64,000 bases of DNA from positions 2,542,001 through 2,606,000 of the forward strand of contig NZ_CAJGZP010000001.1 of assembly GCF_904846155.1 (NCBI RefSeq), given 5' to 3'. Positions 39,646 to 50,425 of this stretch are shown in pieces (within the stretch, counting starts at the first letter, position 1; every line of letters begins with the position of its first letter). Under the pieces are notes generated by a model, which was not told the DNA's origin, did not search any database, and worked only from the letters and a program-made list of their open reading frames with translations. Position numbers and translations under genes: made by a program. The stretch comes from Psychrobacter fulvigenes. Lineage in GTDB: Bacteria; Pseudomonadota; Gammaproteobacteria; Pseudomonadales; Moraxellaceae.

Positions 39646-41679
39646 ATGAGTCAACTCAATCCTAGACAACAAGAAGCCATGCTCTACGTATCCGGACCTC
39701 TGCTCGTCTTGGCTGGGGCAGGCTCGGGTAAAACCTCAGTCATCACCCGCAAAATTGCCTATCTTATCGAAGAGTGCAACATGCCAGCCGAGCGCATCAC
39801 GGCGGTGACTTTTACCAACAAAGCCGCCCGTGAAATGAAAGCGCGGGTCAGCAAGCTCCTGCCTAGCGAAAAGACCCGCGGATTAACGGTATCAACCTTT
39901 CACCAGTTCGGACTACAGTTTTTACGTTATGAGCTGATTCACACGCCTTTAAAGGGCAACTTCTCCATCATGGACAGCGATGACAGCAAGCGCTTGTTGA
40001 TGGAGCTGATGATGCGTGACAATTTAAGCGGTGCTGAAAGTCGCGAACTGGTCGGCAAAGCCATTAAGATGATTTCTGACTGGAAGAACGATCTCATTGA
40101 GCCAGATCAAGCGATGGAGACCTTAGAAGATCCAGAAGACATGATTTTTGCCACCTTGTATGCGCTATATGAGCGCAATCTACGCGCTTATAATGCCGTC
40201 GATTTTGATGACTTAATTGTGCTACCGACTAAGATTTTGCGTGAAAACAGAGAGCTACGCGATAAGTGGCAGAACCGTATCCGCTACTTGCTAGTCGATG
40301 AATATCAAGATACCAATACCGCACAATATGAAATGATTAAGTATTTGGTCGGACCGCAAGGACGCTTTACTGTCGTTGGCGATGACGACCAATCTATCTA
40401 TGCGTGGCGCGGTGCCAAACCTGAAAACATGGCATTACTCAAAGAAGACTTCCCTAAGCTTAAAATTGTGATGCTTGAGCAAAACTACCGCTCAACTACG
40501 CGTATTTTGACCTCTGCCAACGCGGTCATTACCAACAATGAGCATTTATTTGAAAAAAAGCTCTGGTCAGATAAAGGTCAAGGCGAAAAAATCCGTATTA
40601 TTAACTGCCGTAATGACGACGATGAGTCCGAGCGCGTGGCAAAAGAGATCGTCACTCATAAACTGCGCTTTGGTAATGAATGGGAGCAATACGCCGTCCT
40701 TTATCGCAGTAACTTTCAGGCGCGGATGTTAGAAGCACAGCTGCGTCAGCTGCAAGTGCCTTATAAGCTTTCTGGCGGTCAGTCGTTTTTTGCCCGTAGT
40801 GAAATCAAAGACATCATGGGCTATCTGCGTCTGATATTGAACCCTGAAGATGACAGTGCTTTTTTGCGCATTATCAACACGCCCAAACGCGGAATGGGAC
40901 CAGCGACTCTAGAAAAATTAGGACTGTTCTCACAAGAGCACAGCATTTCTCTGCTAGCGTCCTGTACGCATGGTGGTTTGAGCCATGTATTACCGAGCAA
41001 AGCTTATGGTACCTTAAAAGAGTTTGGCGATTTTATTGAGCACTATACCCGTGAGCTAGATCAGCACCCTGATCCAGTCCCTATCGTGCGCCAGATGATT
41101 GATGAGACCGGTTATATCGACTTTGTACGCAGCGACTCAAAAACGCCGCAACAAGAAAAAAACCGTATTGATAATATCGATATGCTCTATACCAGTATTC
41201 AGTCTCTGATTAACCGCGCTGAAGAAGACGAAGATCGTACCATCGATACCATCATTCGTAAGCTGGTGCTGCTCGATATGCTCGAGCAGCAGCAAGAAGA
41301 AGAAAATACCAATAAAGTAAACCTCATGACTTTGCATGCAGCAAAAGGCTTGGAGTTTGACTTTGTCTATATCATGGGCTTAGAGGAAGAGATGCTACCG
41401 CACCGAAACTCTATCCTAAGCGAGACAGTCGAAGAAGAACGGCGCTTGATGTACGTGGGTATTACCCGCGCCCGTCGTGAGCTCACTCTCACTCTCGCCA
41501 CTCAGCGCCGTGCTGGTGGTCAGATGCGCGTGACCTCGGAGTCAAGGTTTTTAGATGAGTTACCAGAAGACCATATCGACTGGCCAGCCAAAGCCAAAAA
41601 GAAAAAAGCCACCAAAAACCCAGAAGCCGTCGCTGATGAGTATTTGGCGAATATTCGAGCGTTATTGGGTAATCGCTAG
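39646..41679 (+). CDS. rep: ATP-dependent DNA helicase Rep
   Basis: 677 aa (E. coli Rep 673), superfamily-1 3'-5' helicase that clears proteins ahead of the replication fork and supports restart. Walker A AGAGSGKT with Lys29; motif Ia TFTNKAAREMK; motif II LLVDEYQDTN; motif III VVGDDDQSIYAWRGA; motif IV LEQNYRST; motif V LMTLHAAKGLEFDFVYI; motif VI EEERRLMYVGITRARREL. All are complete. Rep rather than UvrD is supported by length and by the N-terminal MSQLNPRQQEAM. The Lys-rich C-terminus matches a tail that contacts DnaB. Confidence 0.94.
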   Translation: MSQLNPRQQEAMLYVSGPLLVLAGAGSGKTSVITRKIAYLIEECNMPAERITAVTFTNKAAREMKARVSKLLPSEKTRGLTVSTFHQFGLQFLRYELIHTPLKGNFSIMDSDDSKRLLMELMMRDNLSGAESRELVGKAIKMISDWKNDLIEPDQAMETLEDPEDMIFATLYALYERNLRAYNAVDFDDLIVLPTKILRENRELRDKWQNRIRYLLVDEYQDTNTAQYEMIKYLVGPQGRFTVVGDDDQSIYAWRGAKPENMALLKEDFPKLKIVMLEQNYRSTTRILTSANAVITNNEHLFEKKLWSDKGQGEKIRIINCRNDDDESERVAKEIVTHKLRFGNEWEQYAVLYRSNFQARMLEAQLRQLQVPYKLSGGQSFFARSEIKDIMGYLRLILNPEDDSAFLRIINTPKRGMGPATLEKLGLFSQEHSISLLASCTHGGLSHVLPSKAYGTLKEFGDFIEHYTRELDQHPDPVPIVRQMIDETGYIDFVRSDSKTPQQEKNRIDNIDMLYTSIQSLINRAEEDEDRTIDTIIRKLVLLDMLEQQQEEENTNKVNLMTLHAAKGLEFDFVYIMGLEEEMLPHRNSILSETVEEERRLMYVGITRARRELTLTLATQRRAGGQMRVTSESRFLDELPEDHIDWPAKAKKKKATKNPEAVADEYLANIRALLGNR

Positions 41680-41737
41680 CATTTGCTCTCAGGCGTGTCC
41701 TTATAGGTTGACGCTTTAGCCTAGTAGGGTCTATTGA

Positions 41738-41887
41738 TATAGTCAGTTGAAAAAACTGGCATAATTTTAAAAGTGCTACTGGAATGCTTTCTTTTTAAAA
41801 TATGGGTTACGCAGCCTCTGAGAACGCAGCAAGCAAGGAAAATTTATACCAGTAGCGCTGTAACACTTTTAAACTGAATCTACTATA
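41738..41887. repeat. Dispersed palindromic repeat, copy B
   Basis: 150 bp between rep and mgtE. The outer ends are TATAGT (41738-41743) and ACTATA (41882-41887). Next come TTTAAAAGTG / CACTTTTAAA (right arm 41864-41873), then GCTACTGG (41775-41782) / CCAGTAGC (41849-41856), all complementary. The core ACGCAGCCTCTGAGAACGCA matches copy A at 8255-8393 in the same relative position. It has no coding capacity. Confidence 0.75.
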
Positions 41888-41915
41888 TTCATAATTTTAT
41901 ATTTTTGGAAAGCCT

Positions 41916-43319
41916 ATGTCTGCTCCCACGCCTAGCTCAGAACAACCGCCTAAAGTGCAGACAGAGTATAATCCGGCAGAATATAGCGCTGAAGACAAGC
42001 TCATTTATTTGCAGACCTTGGTTGCAGAAAACGACTCGCCGATGATGGCTGAGTTTTTGGCGGAACAATCTGAGTATGAAATTGCCAACCTGCTTGAGTC
42101 CTTCCCTGGTAACGACAGGCGGCTAATTTGGCAGCAAGTTCCTTTAGATATCAAAGGTGAGGTACTTGCCGAGGTTGAGGATGATATCCGTCCCTCGTTA
42201 ATGGAAAACATGCAAGCGGGCGAGATTGAAACGCTGGCAGAAGACCTTGATGCACGTGACATCGCTGAGATTTTGGATACGGTAGAAGAAGATGTCCGTA
42301 CCGAAGTCATGGCCAACCTTGACGATGACATTCGTGTACAGGTCAACCAATTAAATACCTATGAGGACTGGGAAGTCGGTGACTATATGGATCCCGACAC
42401 CATTCAGATTCAGGGCAATATCAGCCTTGAGCAGGTACAAAACTGGCTACGCGGCGAAGAGGATCTGCTCGATGACCAAACTCAAGAGCTCATTGTGGTG
42501 GATCAAAGCTATCAGCTTATGGGGTTACTGAGCTTGGTTGACCTGATCAAATACCCGCAAAGCTCCTTAGTTGAGCAATGGATAGACCCTGCCATTACTA
42601 TCAATGATCGCATGGATATCCAAGACGCCGCCGCAGTGTTTCGCTCAGCAGATATCAGCTTTGCGCCAGTTGTGAACGACTTTGGCGAGTTGGTAGGCCA
42701 GCTAAATGCTGAAGACATCATGGAGATTATCCAAGATGATGTCGATAGTACGATGAAGCACTTGGCTGGTGTCAGTGATGATGAAGAATTGTTTGCGCCT
42801 ATCTTGACCAGCGCCAAAAGTCGTAGTATCTGGCTGGGCATTAACCTCTGTACTGCACTATTAGCAGCAGCTGTGATCGGTCAGTTCGAAGCAGTACTGG
42901 CAAAGGTCGTAGCACTGGCGATCCTGATGCCAGTAGTGGCGAGTATGGGCGGTATTGCGGGCTCGCAAACATTGACCGTGGTGATACGCGGTATGGCCAT
43001 GGGTCAAATCGGTGGTTCCAACCGACTGTGGCTGCTCAACAAAGAGCTGTGGGTCGGCGCGATAAACGGTATCATATGGGCAGTGATCATGGCGTTTATT
43101 GCGCAGCTGTGGTTCCAAGATGTCAAAATCAGTGCAGTGATTGGCTTTGCAATCGCGATTAATATGACCGCTGCTAATGTCTCTGGCATCAGTATACCCT
43201 TGATGCTGAAGCGCATGGATATCGACCCTGCCTTATCAGCCTCAGTGATATTGACCACCGTGACCGATATCGTCGGCTTTATGTCGTTCTTGGGACTGGC
43301 CAGCGTATTAATCCTATAA
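41916..43319 (+). CDS. mgtE: Magnesium transporter MgtE
   Basis: 467 aa. The three MgtE parts are in order: an acidic superhelical N-domain (residues about 30-145, ESFPGNDRRLIWQQVPLDIKGEVLAEV), two CBS domains (about 150-275, DYMDPDTIQI and DISFAPVVNDFGELVGQLNAEDI) and five C-terminal membrane helices (about 300-467, with PVVASMGGIAGSQTLTVVIRGMA lining the pore). It is a Mg2+ channel gated by cytoplasmic magnesium. GGAA just before the ATG. A 150-bp repeat occupies its upstream region, so the promoter may lie within or next to that repeat. Confidence 0.95.
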   Translation: MSAPTPSSEQPPKVQTEYNPAEYSAEDKLIYLQTLVAENDSPMMAEFLAEQSEYEIANLLESFPGNDRRLIWQQVPLDIKGEVLAEVEDDIRPSLMENMQAGEIETLAEDLDARDIAEILDTVEEDVRTEVMANLDDDIRVQVNQLNTYEDWEVGDYMDPDTIQIQGNISLEQVQNWLRGEEDLLDDQTQELIVVDQSYQLMGLLSLVDLIKYPQSSLVEQWIDPAITINDRMDIQDAAAVFRSADISFAPVVNDFGELVGQLNAEDIMEIIQDDVDSTMKHLAGVSDDEELFAPILTSAKSRSIWLGINLCTALLAAAVIGQFEAVLAKVVALAILMPVVASMGGIAGSQTLTVVIRGMAMGQIGGSNRLWLLNKELWVGAINGIIWAVIMAFIAQLWFQDVKISAVIGFAIAINMTAANVSGISIPLMLKRMDIDPALSASVILTTVTDIVGFMSFLGLASVLIL

Positions 43320-43406
43320 CTCTCATAACCAATGACAAATAGCCAATATCAGAATCAACATTTACCCCAATTTATCTAACCTGCTAAAACCTAAAGTGAG
43401 TGTGTT

Positions 43407-43871
43407 ATGCAAGCTGTACAAGTCAAAGTTCTGAATCCAAAACTTACCCAAGATGAGGCTTTTTCTCTACCAACACGGGCGACCGATGGCTCGGCTGGTA
43501 TAGATTTGCGCGCCTGTATTGATGAGCCGCTAACGATTAAGGCAGGCGCGACGCATTTAGTAGGCACAGGTCTGGCAGTGTACATCCAAGATCCTAACTA
43601 TGCTGGCATGATTCTGCCACGCTCAGGCCTTGGTCATAAACATGGAATCGTACTAGGCAATCTAGTGGGACTTATCGATGCAGACTATCAAGGCGAGCTG
43701 ATGGTCAGTATTTGGAACCGCAGTAGTCAAGATTTTATACTTAATCCTGCGGAACGTATGGCACAATACATTGTAGTGCCAGTCGCTCGCCCTGAGTTTG
43801 AAGTGGTCTCAGAATTCAGCGATAAAAGCGCGCGTGGTGCAGGCGGTTTTGGCCACTCAGGTCGTCAATAA
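43407..43871 (+). CDS. dut: Deoxyuridine 5'-triphosphate nucleotidohydrolase (dUTPase)
   Basis: 154 aa (E. coli 151), homotrimeric enzyme hydrolysing dUTP to dUMP, keeping uracil out of DNA. All five motifs are visible: [12 protein letters not shown] (I), [11 protein letters not shown] (II), [11 protein letters not shown] (III), ERMAQYIV (IV) and [10 protein letters not shown] (V). It stands just upstream of the phosphomannomutase-type gene, the same dut-algC pairing seen in Pseudomonas-like genomes. Confidence 0.97.
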   Translation: MQAVQVKVLNPKLTQDEAFSLPTRATDGSAGIDLRACIDEPLTIKAGATHLVGTGLAVYIQDPNYAGMILPRSGLGHKHGIVLGNLVGLIDADYQGELMVSIWNRSSQDFILNPAERMAQYIVVPVARPEFEVVSEFSDKSARGAGGFGHSGRQ

Positions 43872-43944
43872 GCTAAAAACAGTTATATTAAAGCCTTTAT
43901 ATCAAAACCGTTATCTTGCAGCAATAATACTGAACATTCGCAGC

Positions 43945-43974
43945 AGCGGCAGGCTATTTGATTGCTTTGCCGCT
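43945..43974 (+). promoter_or_regulatory. Hairpin between dut and the phosphomannomutase gene
   Basis: AGCGGCA (43945-43951) pairs with TGCCGCT (43968-43974); only TTACTC follows, so it is a weak terminator or attenuator at best. Confidence 0.35.
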
Positions 43975-44009
43975 TTACTCTTACATAGGGAAATAAGGAG
44001 ATTGTAGTC

Positions 44010-45938
44010 ATGCCGACCTTTGCTGCACAGCTCCCCCTATTTCGTGCTTATGACATTCGCGGTGATCGTCACTACTTTACAACTGAATTTATTCAAGCGC
44101 TGGGAATGGCTTTCGCGCATCTCTATAAAACGCAACACAGCCACTCACAAACAAGGCATAAAGAAAAAAAACAGCTTAAAAACAGTGCATTGGCTCATAC
44201 AAACTCTCAATCCAATGATACTAAACGTGCAACCACGACTGTAGTCATTGGTTATGATGTCCGCTTTGGTAGTGACGATATTGCGCACATGCTTGCCAAT
44301 ATTTTGAGCCAAAACGGATTGACCGTTGTACAATTGGGACTCATTACCACGCCGATGATGGTGTTTTGGGCACAGCGATATGATGGCCACGGCATTATGG
44401 TGACTGCCAGCCATTCAGAAAAAAACACCCTAGGTATCAAATGGCTAGTGAATAAAAGCTCTCCTAGTAGCGAAGATATTCAAGACTTCTATCATAGTTT
44501 AACGGTTATTAACCCATCAAAACCCAACATTTCTCAGAAAAAAAACAAGTCGAAACTCCTGTCTTTAGAGTCAAGTGATGAATGCTCCTCTAGTTCCCTT
44601 ACTAGCAGCATTGTTAACTTACCGTCCGATATTGTGGTGGACACTTATATTGAAGCGATTACACAAGTATTTGCACATATCAAACAACAAAATAGCAGTA
44701 CAAACCAGCACAACAGCTCACCTGACAAGCTCGATTTGACGGTCGTTATTGACTGTATGCATGGCGCAACCAGCAATATCGCTCAACCATTATTCGCACA
44801 GTTTTGCCAGCGAGTTATCATACTCAATGATACGCCTGACGGCAGTTTCCCCGCTGGTAACCCCGACCCTACTGAGCCCAACCGTCTGGCCGAGCTGCAA
44901 CAAACTGTCATTGTCAACGAAGCCGATATCGGTCTGGCGTTTGATGGTGATGGTGACAGACTAATGGTCGTTGATAATAGAGGCAAGGTCGTCACCCCTG
45001 ATCATCTGTTATATCTATTAGCACAAGTAGCAATCTCTGAACGCCCTAACCCATCTCAAACATCAGACGCACCGCAGGTTTTATTTGATGTTAAATGCTC
45101 TCATCATCTGCCACGCCTACTCAAAAAAAATGGCGCGCTGCCAACGATGAGCAAGACCGGCAGCAGTATTATGCGGCAGCAGCTACAGTCTGATTATAGC
45201 CAAGCGATATTTGCTGGTGAATTATCAGGTCATTTTATTTTTAATGACAGTTACTTCATTGTTTATGATGATGCAATGTATGCTGGACTACGGCTAATAC
45301 ATTGGTTAGTATCGACTATGGTAGAATCCAATATCACTGCCTTTTTTCATGCAAATATTAACACCTCTAGTCATTCTACTTTACCTCTCAACGCCGATTC
45401 ATGGGGTGCACCTAAAAGAGCAAGCCTGCCTTATCGGCTGACGGATATCACGCAGTATCTACCCGTTTTGGTCAATACTTCTGACACTTATTTGCCATTG
45501 CCAGAAAACCCTTCCAGCTCTTGCTCGCTCATTGAGCATTTGGCAACGCTTTGTCATTATTTACAGTCTCTGAATGAGGGTGCTGGCGCTCAACCTGCTG
45601 TGATACCTGCCGATCATTCGCAGAAACTCGCACTACCAACCGCGGCTTTGGACAATTCAGCATGCCAGTGTTTTAAGGGGCTACAGCCAATCACAAAAGC
45701 ACAAGCGCAGCAACTATTACCAGCAGGAACGCGCCTGTCTCGTATTGATGGGGTGCGCTTAGACTTCACCCGTGGGTTTGGTGTCGTACGTCAGTCAAAT
45801 ACCAGCCACAGTCTCACAGTGCGCTTTGCAGGAGATAGCTTAGCAGATATGCAATATGTACAATCACGCTTTGTAGAGTTATGCCAAGTGTTCGACAGTC
45901 AAATAGCTGAGCAGATTGCAACTGTCCGACCTGAATAA
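44010..45938 (+). CDS. algC: Phosphomannomutase/phosphoglucomutase (AlgC-like) with insertions
   Basis: 642 aa, alpha-D-phosphohexomutase family, interconverting hexose 6- and 1-phosphates for lipopolysaccharide and exopolysaccharide precursors. The catalytic phosphoserine loop is TASHSE (Ser134), slightly off the usual TASHNP. The metal loop is DGDGDRLMV, the sugar loop GELSGHFIF (GEMSGH in most), and the phosphate-binding end RLDFTRGFGVVRQSNTSHSLTVRF. It is far longer than AlgC (about 460 aa) through Ser/Lys/Asn-rich insertions near residues 47-75 and 170-205 and a longer domain 3-4 linker. AAGGAG 11 nt before the ATG. Confidence 0.85.
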   Translation: MPTFAAQLPLFRAYDIRGDRHYFTTEFIQALGMAFAHLYKTQHSHSQTRHKEKKQLKNSALAHTNSQSNDTKRATTTVVIGYDVRFGSDDIAHMLANILSQNGLTVVQLGLITTPMMVFWAQRYDGHGIMVTASHSEKNTLGIKWLVNKSSPSSEDIQDFYHSLTVINPSKPNISQKKNKSKLLSLESSDECSSSSLTSSIVNLPSDIVVDTYIEAITQVFAHIKQQNSSTNQHNSSPDKLDLTVVIDCMHGATSNIAQPLFAQFCQRVIILNDTPDGSFPAGNPDPTEPNRLAELQQTVIVNEADIGLAFDGDGDRLMVVDNRGKVVTPDHLLYLLAQVAISERPNPSQTSDAPQVLFDVKCSHHLPRLLKKNGALPTMSKTGSSIMRQQLQSDYSQAIFAGELSGHFIFNDSYFIVYDDAMYAGLRLIHWLVSTMVESNITAFFHANINTSSHSTLPLNADSWGAPKRASLPYRLTDITQYLPVLVNTSDTYLPLPENPSSSCSLIEHLATLCHYLQSLNEGAGAQPAVIPADHSQKLALPTAALDNSACQCFKGLQPITKAQAQQLLPAGTRLSRIDGVRLDFTRGFGVVRQSNTSHSLTVRFAGDSLADMQYVQSRFVELCQVFDSQIAEQIATVRPE

Positions 45939-45973
45939 TGTAATAATAATGATTCGCATAAATGATTCTTATA

Positions 45974-45979
45974 TATAAT
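45974..45979 (+). promoter_or_regulatory. Possible -10 box for argB
   Basis: A perfect TATAAT about 90 bp upstream of argB; the best -35 candidates (GATTCG at 17 bp) are weak. Confidence 0.3.
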
Positions 45980-46060
45980 GCTATTTACTAGCTTGCATGG
46001 ATACTTTAAATACTTACTCTAAACCCTTACTTTTGACCTGTTTTTATACCAATGTTCTAG

Positions 46061-46981
<921 letters not shown>

Positions 46982-47007
46982 AAATATCGAATAAAGCATG
47001 TAACACG

Positions 47008-47045
47008 AAAATCCCGAACTTAAGACCTAAGCTCGGGATTTTTTA
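47008..47045. terminator. Terminator between argB and the convergent ArsC-like gene
   Basis: AAAATCCCGA (47008-47017) pairs with TCGGGATTTT (47033-47042), extended by CTTA/TAAG, flanked by A and T runs and therefore usable from both sides. Confidence 0.88.
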
Positions 47046-47067
47046 TAGTCGACTAAAACAGCATCTT

Positions 47068-47433
47068 TTATGAAAAAGCTTTATGGTATTCGGCTTCGTC
47101 AAAGCCACACAATAGTATCGACTGGTTTTCGACCTCGCCTTCTACAATTGGTCGTTTAATCATACTGGTATTCTCTACCAGCAAATCAATGGCGGTGTCT
47201 ACACTTGCATCAGCTGCCTGCTTTTGCTCATCGGTTAGTTTGCGCCATGTGGTGCCGCGCTTATTCAATACTTTATCAATACCAAGCTCCTCTACCCAGC
47301 GTTGTATGCTAGATTTCTCGATACCTTGTTTTTTATAATCATGAAAATCATAGCTTACGTCCAGCTCGTCAAGGGTAGTAAAGGCCTTTTTCATCGTGCC
47401 GCATGATTTGATACCGTAAATAGTGATGGTCAT
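47068..47433 (-). CDS. ArsC/Spx-family protein (YffB-like)
   Basis: 121 aa, thioredoxin-fold protein of the ArsC/Spx group. It starts MTITIYGIKSCGTMKKAF: one Cys followed by GTMKKA, the pattern of YffB rather than of true arsenate reductase (CGTSR) or of Spx (CxxC). It retains RWVEELGIDKVLNKRGTTWRKL and MIKRPIVEG, the conserved Arg region. Probably glutathione-dependent thiol chemistry; the substrate is unknown. GGAG 7 nt before the ATG. No ars genes nearby, so arsenic resistance is not implied. Confidence 0.88.
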   Translation of the reverse strand: MTITIYGIKSCGTMKKAFTTLDELDVSYDFHDYKKQGIEKSSIQRWVEELGIDKVLNKRGTTWRKLTDEQKQAADASVDTAIDLLVENTSMIKRPIVEGEVENQSILLCGFDEAEYHKAFS

Positions 47434-47640
47434 ATAAACTCCAAGTCAATTATCATTATTCATCTCATTATACCTAACACTGGCGAAATGTAGACGCTAA
47501 CGTCAACCATAGGCCATTTTTAACAACAAACTTATCGAGCAGGCAAACCATCATATCATCGCAATTTTTGCCGAATTACGCTATGCTATGGCATTGTAAA
47601 AATTCACCCTTTTATCTGTGTTAACCAATTTGAGCCGACA

Positions 47641-50355
47641 ATGAGCAACTTGCAAACCACCCAAACCAATAATCAACAATCAAACATCACTGATGCAGGT
47701 ATTGAGTCTTATCAACCGCAGCTAATCGAAGCGCAGCAGCAAGCCAAGTGGGCGACTGACAAACGCTTTGACGTGAGTAATGAGCCAAGCGATAAGCCAA
47801 GCCGTTATATGCTCTCCATGTTCCCTTATCCAAGCGGTAAGCTACATATGGGGCACGTGCGTAACTATACGATCTCTGACGTACTGAGCCGTTATTATCG
47901 CCTCAAAGGCTATGATGTCATGCAGCCAATGGGCTGGGATGGCTTTGGCTTGCCAGCCGAAAACGCTGCCATTGCCAACCAGACGCCACCTGCCGAATGG
48001 ACGTTTGCAAATATTGGTAGCATGCGTGCACAGCTCAAGTTGTTGGGTCTATCCATTGACTGGTCACGTGAATTTGCTACCTGTGGCCCTGAGTATTATC
48101 AGTGGGAGCAGTGGTTGTTTTTGCAATTGTACAAAAAAGGCTTGGTCTACAAAAAGCTTGCCACGGTCAACTGGGATCCCATTGACAATACTGTATTAGC
48201 CAACGAGCAGGTCATTGACGGTAAAGGCTGGCGTAGTGGTGCGCTTGTCGAAAAGCGCGACATCCCTATGTACTACTTCAATATCACCGATTATGCTGAT
48301 GAGCTACTTGATGATCTAGATCAACTTGAAGGCCACTGGCCCTCTGAAGTACTCACCATGCAGCGCAATTGGATTGGCCGTAGCGCGGGTATGGAAGTTC
48401 ATTTCCCATACAATATTGCAGGTGAAACGAACACCTTAGATGTCTTTACTACTCGTCCTGACACCCTGATGGGTGTGACCTATGTCGCTGTCGCAGCAGA
48501 GCATTCTTTGGCTGAATATGCGGCTGAAAACAACAAAGCCATCGCTGATTTTTGTACTGCTTGCAAAAAAGGCTCAGTGGCTGAGGCTGATCTTGCCAAA
48601 GCGGATAAAGTAGGCATGGACACGGGCCTTACGGTTACCCATCCGCTAACGGGTGAAGAAATACCTGTTTGGGTCGCAAACTACGTACTGATGAGCTATG
48701 GTTCAGGCGCAGTGATGGCCGTTCCTGCTCATGATGAACGTGATTATGAGTTTGCAACCAAATACAACTTACCTATCAAACAAGTTATTCAGTCCCCTGA
48801 TGGTTATGCTGAGTCTATTATCGCCGAAGCCAAGGCGGATGGTTCTGAGCCAAACCTTGCTTATACAGAACGCAATACTTTAATAAACTCAGGCGAGTTC
48901 GATGGAATGGACTTTGAGCAAGTCTTTGAGGCCATGCTCGCCAAACTTGAGCCGCAAGGTCTTGCCAATCAAAAAATCCAATATCGCCTGCGGGATTGGG
49001 GTGTATCTCGCCAGCGCTATTGGGGCTGCCCTATCCCAATGGTTAACTGTGAGCATTGCGGCAACGTACCTGTCGAAGAGCAGGACTTGCCCGTCGTACT
49101 ACCGACTGACGTCGTCCCTGATGGTCGTGGCAACCCTCTAAAAAACATGCCAGAGTTTGTAAATACCACTTGCCCAAAATGTGGCAATCCAGCTGAGCGT
49201 GAAACTGACACCTTTGATACCTTCGTTGAATCGAGCTGGTACTATGCTCGTTTTGCCAGTCCACAAGACACTCAAAACATGGTCAACAAGTCTGCTGCTA
49301 ATAAGTGGTTGCCAGTCGATCAGTACGTCGGCGGTGTAGAGCACGCCGTTATGCATCTGCTTTATGCGCGTTTTTTCCATAAGTTGATGCGTGATGAATC
49401 ACTGGTCTCAGGTGATGAGCCATTTGCCAACTTAATGACTCAAGGTATGGTATTGGCTGGTACTTTCTATCGTGTCAATGCAGATGGTAGTACCACTTAC
49501 TACTTCCCAGCTGATATCGATATTGACTACAACGAGCGTGGACAACCGATTAAGGCCATCCTAAAAGCAGATGGACAGCCAGTGACTATCGGTAAAATCG
49601 AAAAGATGTCGAAGTCAAAAAACAACGGCGTCGACCCACAAACGACGATTGATCAATACGGCGCTGATACGGTGCGTCTATATACGCTATTTACCGCGCC
49701 CGCAGATCAGACGCTTGAATGGTCGGATGATGCCCTAAAAGGCCCTTATAACTTCGTCAAAAAAGTGTGGCGTATCGCTACTGACCATATGCAAGCATTA
49801 GCTACTGCAAACCTAGCGCTTGATACACTAAATACGACTGCATTAGACACCAACGGCTTAAGCAAAGCTGCCAAAAACTTGCGCCGTAAGACTCATGAGA
49901 CCGTAGCCAAGATTGATAGCGATTTGGGCGAGCGCTTGGCACTCAACACGCCAGTCTCCAGTTTAATGGAGCTTGCCAACGAGCTGGGCAGCTTTAAAGC
50001 CAGTAACGAGCAAGACCTGCAAGTACAGCACGAAGCACTTGTCGACTTGCTCATTATGCTATCAGCTTATGCCCCGCACGTTGGTGAGTACTTACTTGAG
50101 CAGCTAGGTATCGACACTGTCACCATGCTTTATCCAGAAGTTGATGCTAGCGCTTTGGTACAGGATACGGTGACCATGGTGGTACAGGTCAATGGTAAGG
50201 TACGCGGTAAGATGGATGTGGCGCCTAATAGCGACCCTGAACAGCTAAAAGCTCAGGCGCGCGCTATTGAGAGTGTGGCAAAATTCCTTACGGGTGAGAT
50301 CAAAAAAGAAATCGTCGTGCCAAATAAGCTGGTAAACATTGTGGTTGCAGGCTAG
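47641..50355 (+). CDS. leuS: Leucyl-tRNA synthetase
   Basis: 904 aa (E. coli 860), class I aminoacyl-tRNA synthetase with its editing domain. The ATP site HIGH variant is HMGH (residues 69-72, in FPYPSGKLHMGHVRNY), and KMSKS is at 655-659. The editing domain contains TTRPDTLMGVTYVAVAAEH and the C-terminal part QVNGKVRGKMDVAP. A zinc-type insert is visible (NCEHCGNVPVEEQ and CPKCGN). The first 20 residues are a Gln/Asn-rich tail extra to E. coli. First gene of a leuS-lptE-holA unit, the order known from E. coli. Confidence 0.97.
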   Translation: MSNLQTTQTNNQQSNITDAGIESYQPQLIEAQQQAKWATDKRFDVSNEPSDKPSRYMLSMFPYPSGKLHMGHVRNYTISDVLSRYYRLKGYDVMQPMGWDGFGLPAENAAIANQTPPAEWTFANIGSMRAQLKLLGLSIDWSREFATCGPEYYQWEQWLFLQLYKKGLVYKKLATVNWDPIDNTVLANEQVIDGKGWRSGALVEKRDIPMYYFNITDYADELLDDLDQLEGHWPSEVLTMQRNWIGRSAGMEVHFPYNIAGETNTLDVFTTRPDTLMGVTYVAVAAEHSLAEYAAENNKAIADFCTACKKGSVAEADLAKADKVGMDTGLTVTHPLTGEEIPVWVANYVLMSYGSGAVMAVPAHDERDYEFATKYNLPIKQVIQSPDGYAESIIAEAKADGSEPNLAYTERNTLINSGEFDGMDFEQVFEAMLAKLEPQGLANQKIQYRLRDWGVSRQRYWGCPIPMVNCEHCGNVPVEEQDLPVVLPTDVVPDGRGNPLKNMPEFVNTTCPKCGNPAERETDTFDTFVESSWYYARFASPQDTQNMVNKSAANKWLPVDQYVGGVEHAVMHLLYARFFHKLMRDESLVSGDEPFANLMTQGMVLAGTFYRVNADGSTTYYFPADIDIDYNERGQPIKAILKADGQPVTIGKIEKMSKSKNNGVDPQTTIDQYGADTVRLYTLFTAPADQTLEWSDDALKGPYNFVKKVWRIATDHMQALATANLALDTLNTTALDTNGLSKAAKNLRRKTHETVAKIDSDLGERLALNTPVSSLMELANELGSFKASNEQDLQVQHEALVDLLIMLSAYAPHVGEYLLEQLGIDTVTMLYPEVDASALVQDTVTMVVQVNGKVRGKMDVAPNSDPEQLKAQARAIESVAKFLTGEIKKEIVVPNKLVNIVVAG

Positions 50356-50425
50356 GCTAATTGAAGCATCGAAACATTGACACTTAGTGTTTCTAGCCTT
50401 TTTATCAAAAATAAGGATAGCGATT

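Noticed and set aside
45940..45975. Fur-box-like AT-rich sequence (AATGATT repeats) before argB
   Set aside because: Direct rather than inverted arrangement, with a poor match to the 19-bp Fur consensus; arginine synthesis is not an expected Fur target.
47068..47433. Arsenate reductase
   Set aside because: The active-site pattern is CGTMKKA, as in YffB-like proteins, and no ars genes are nearby.
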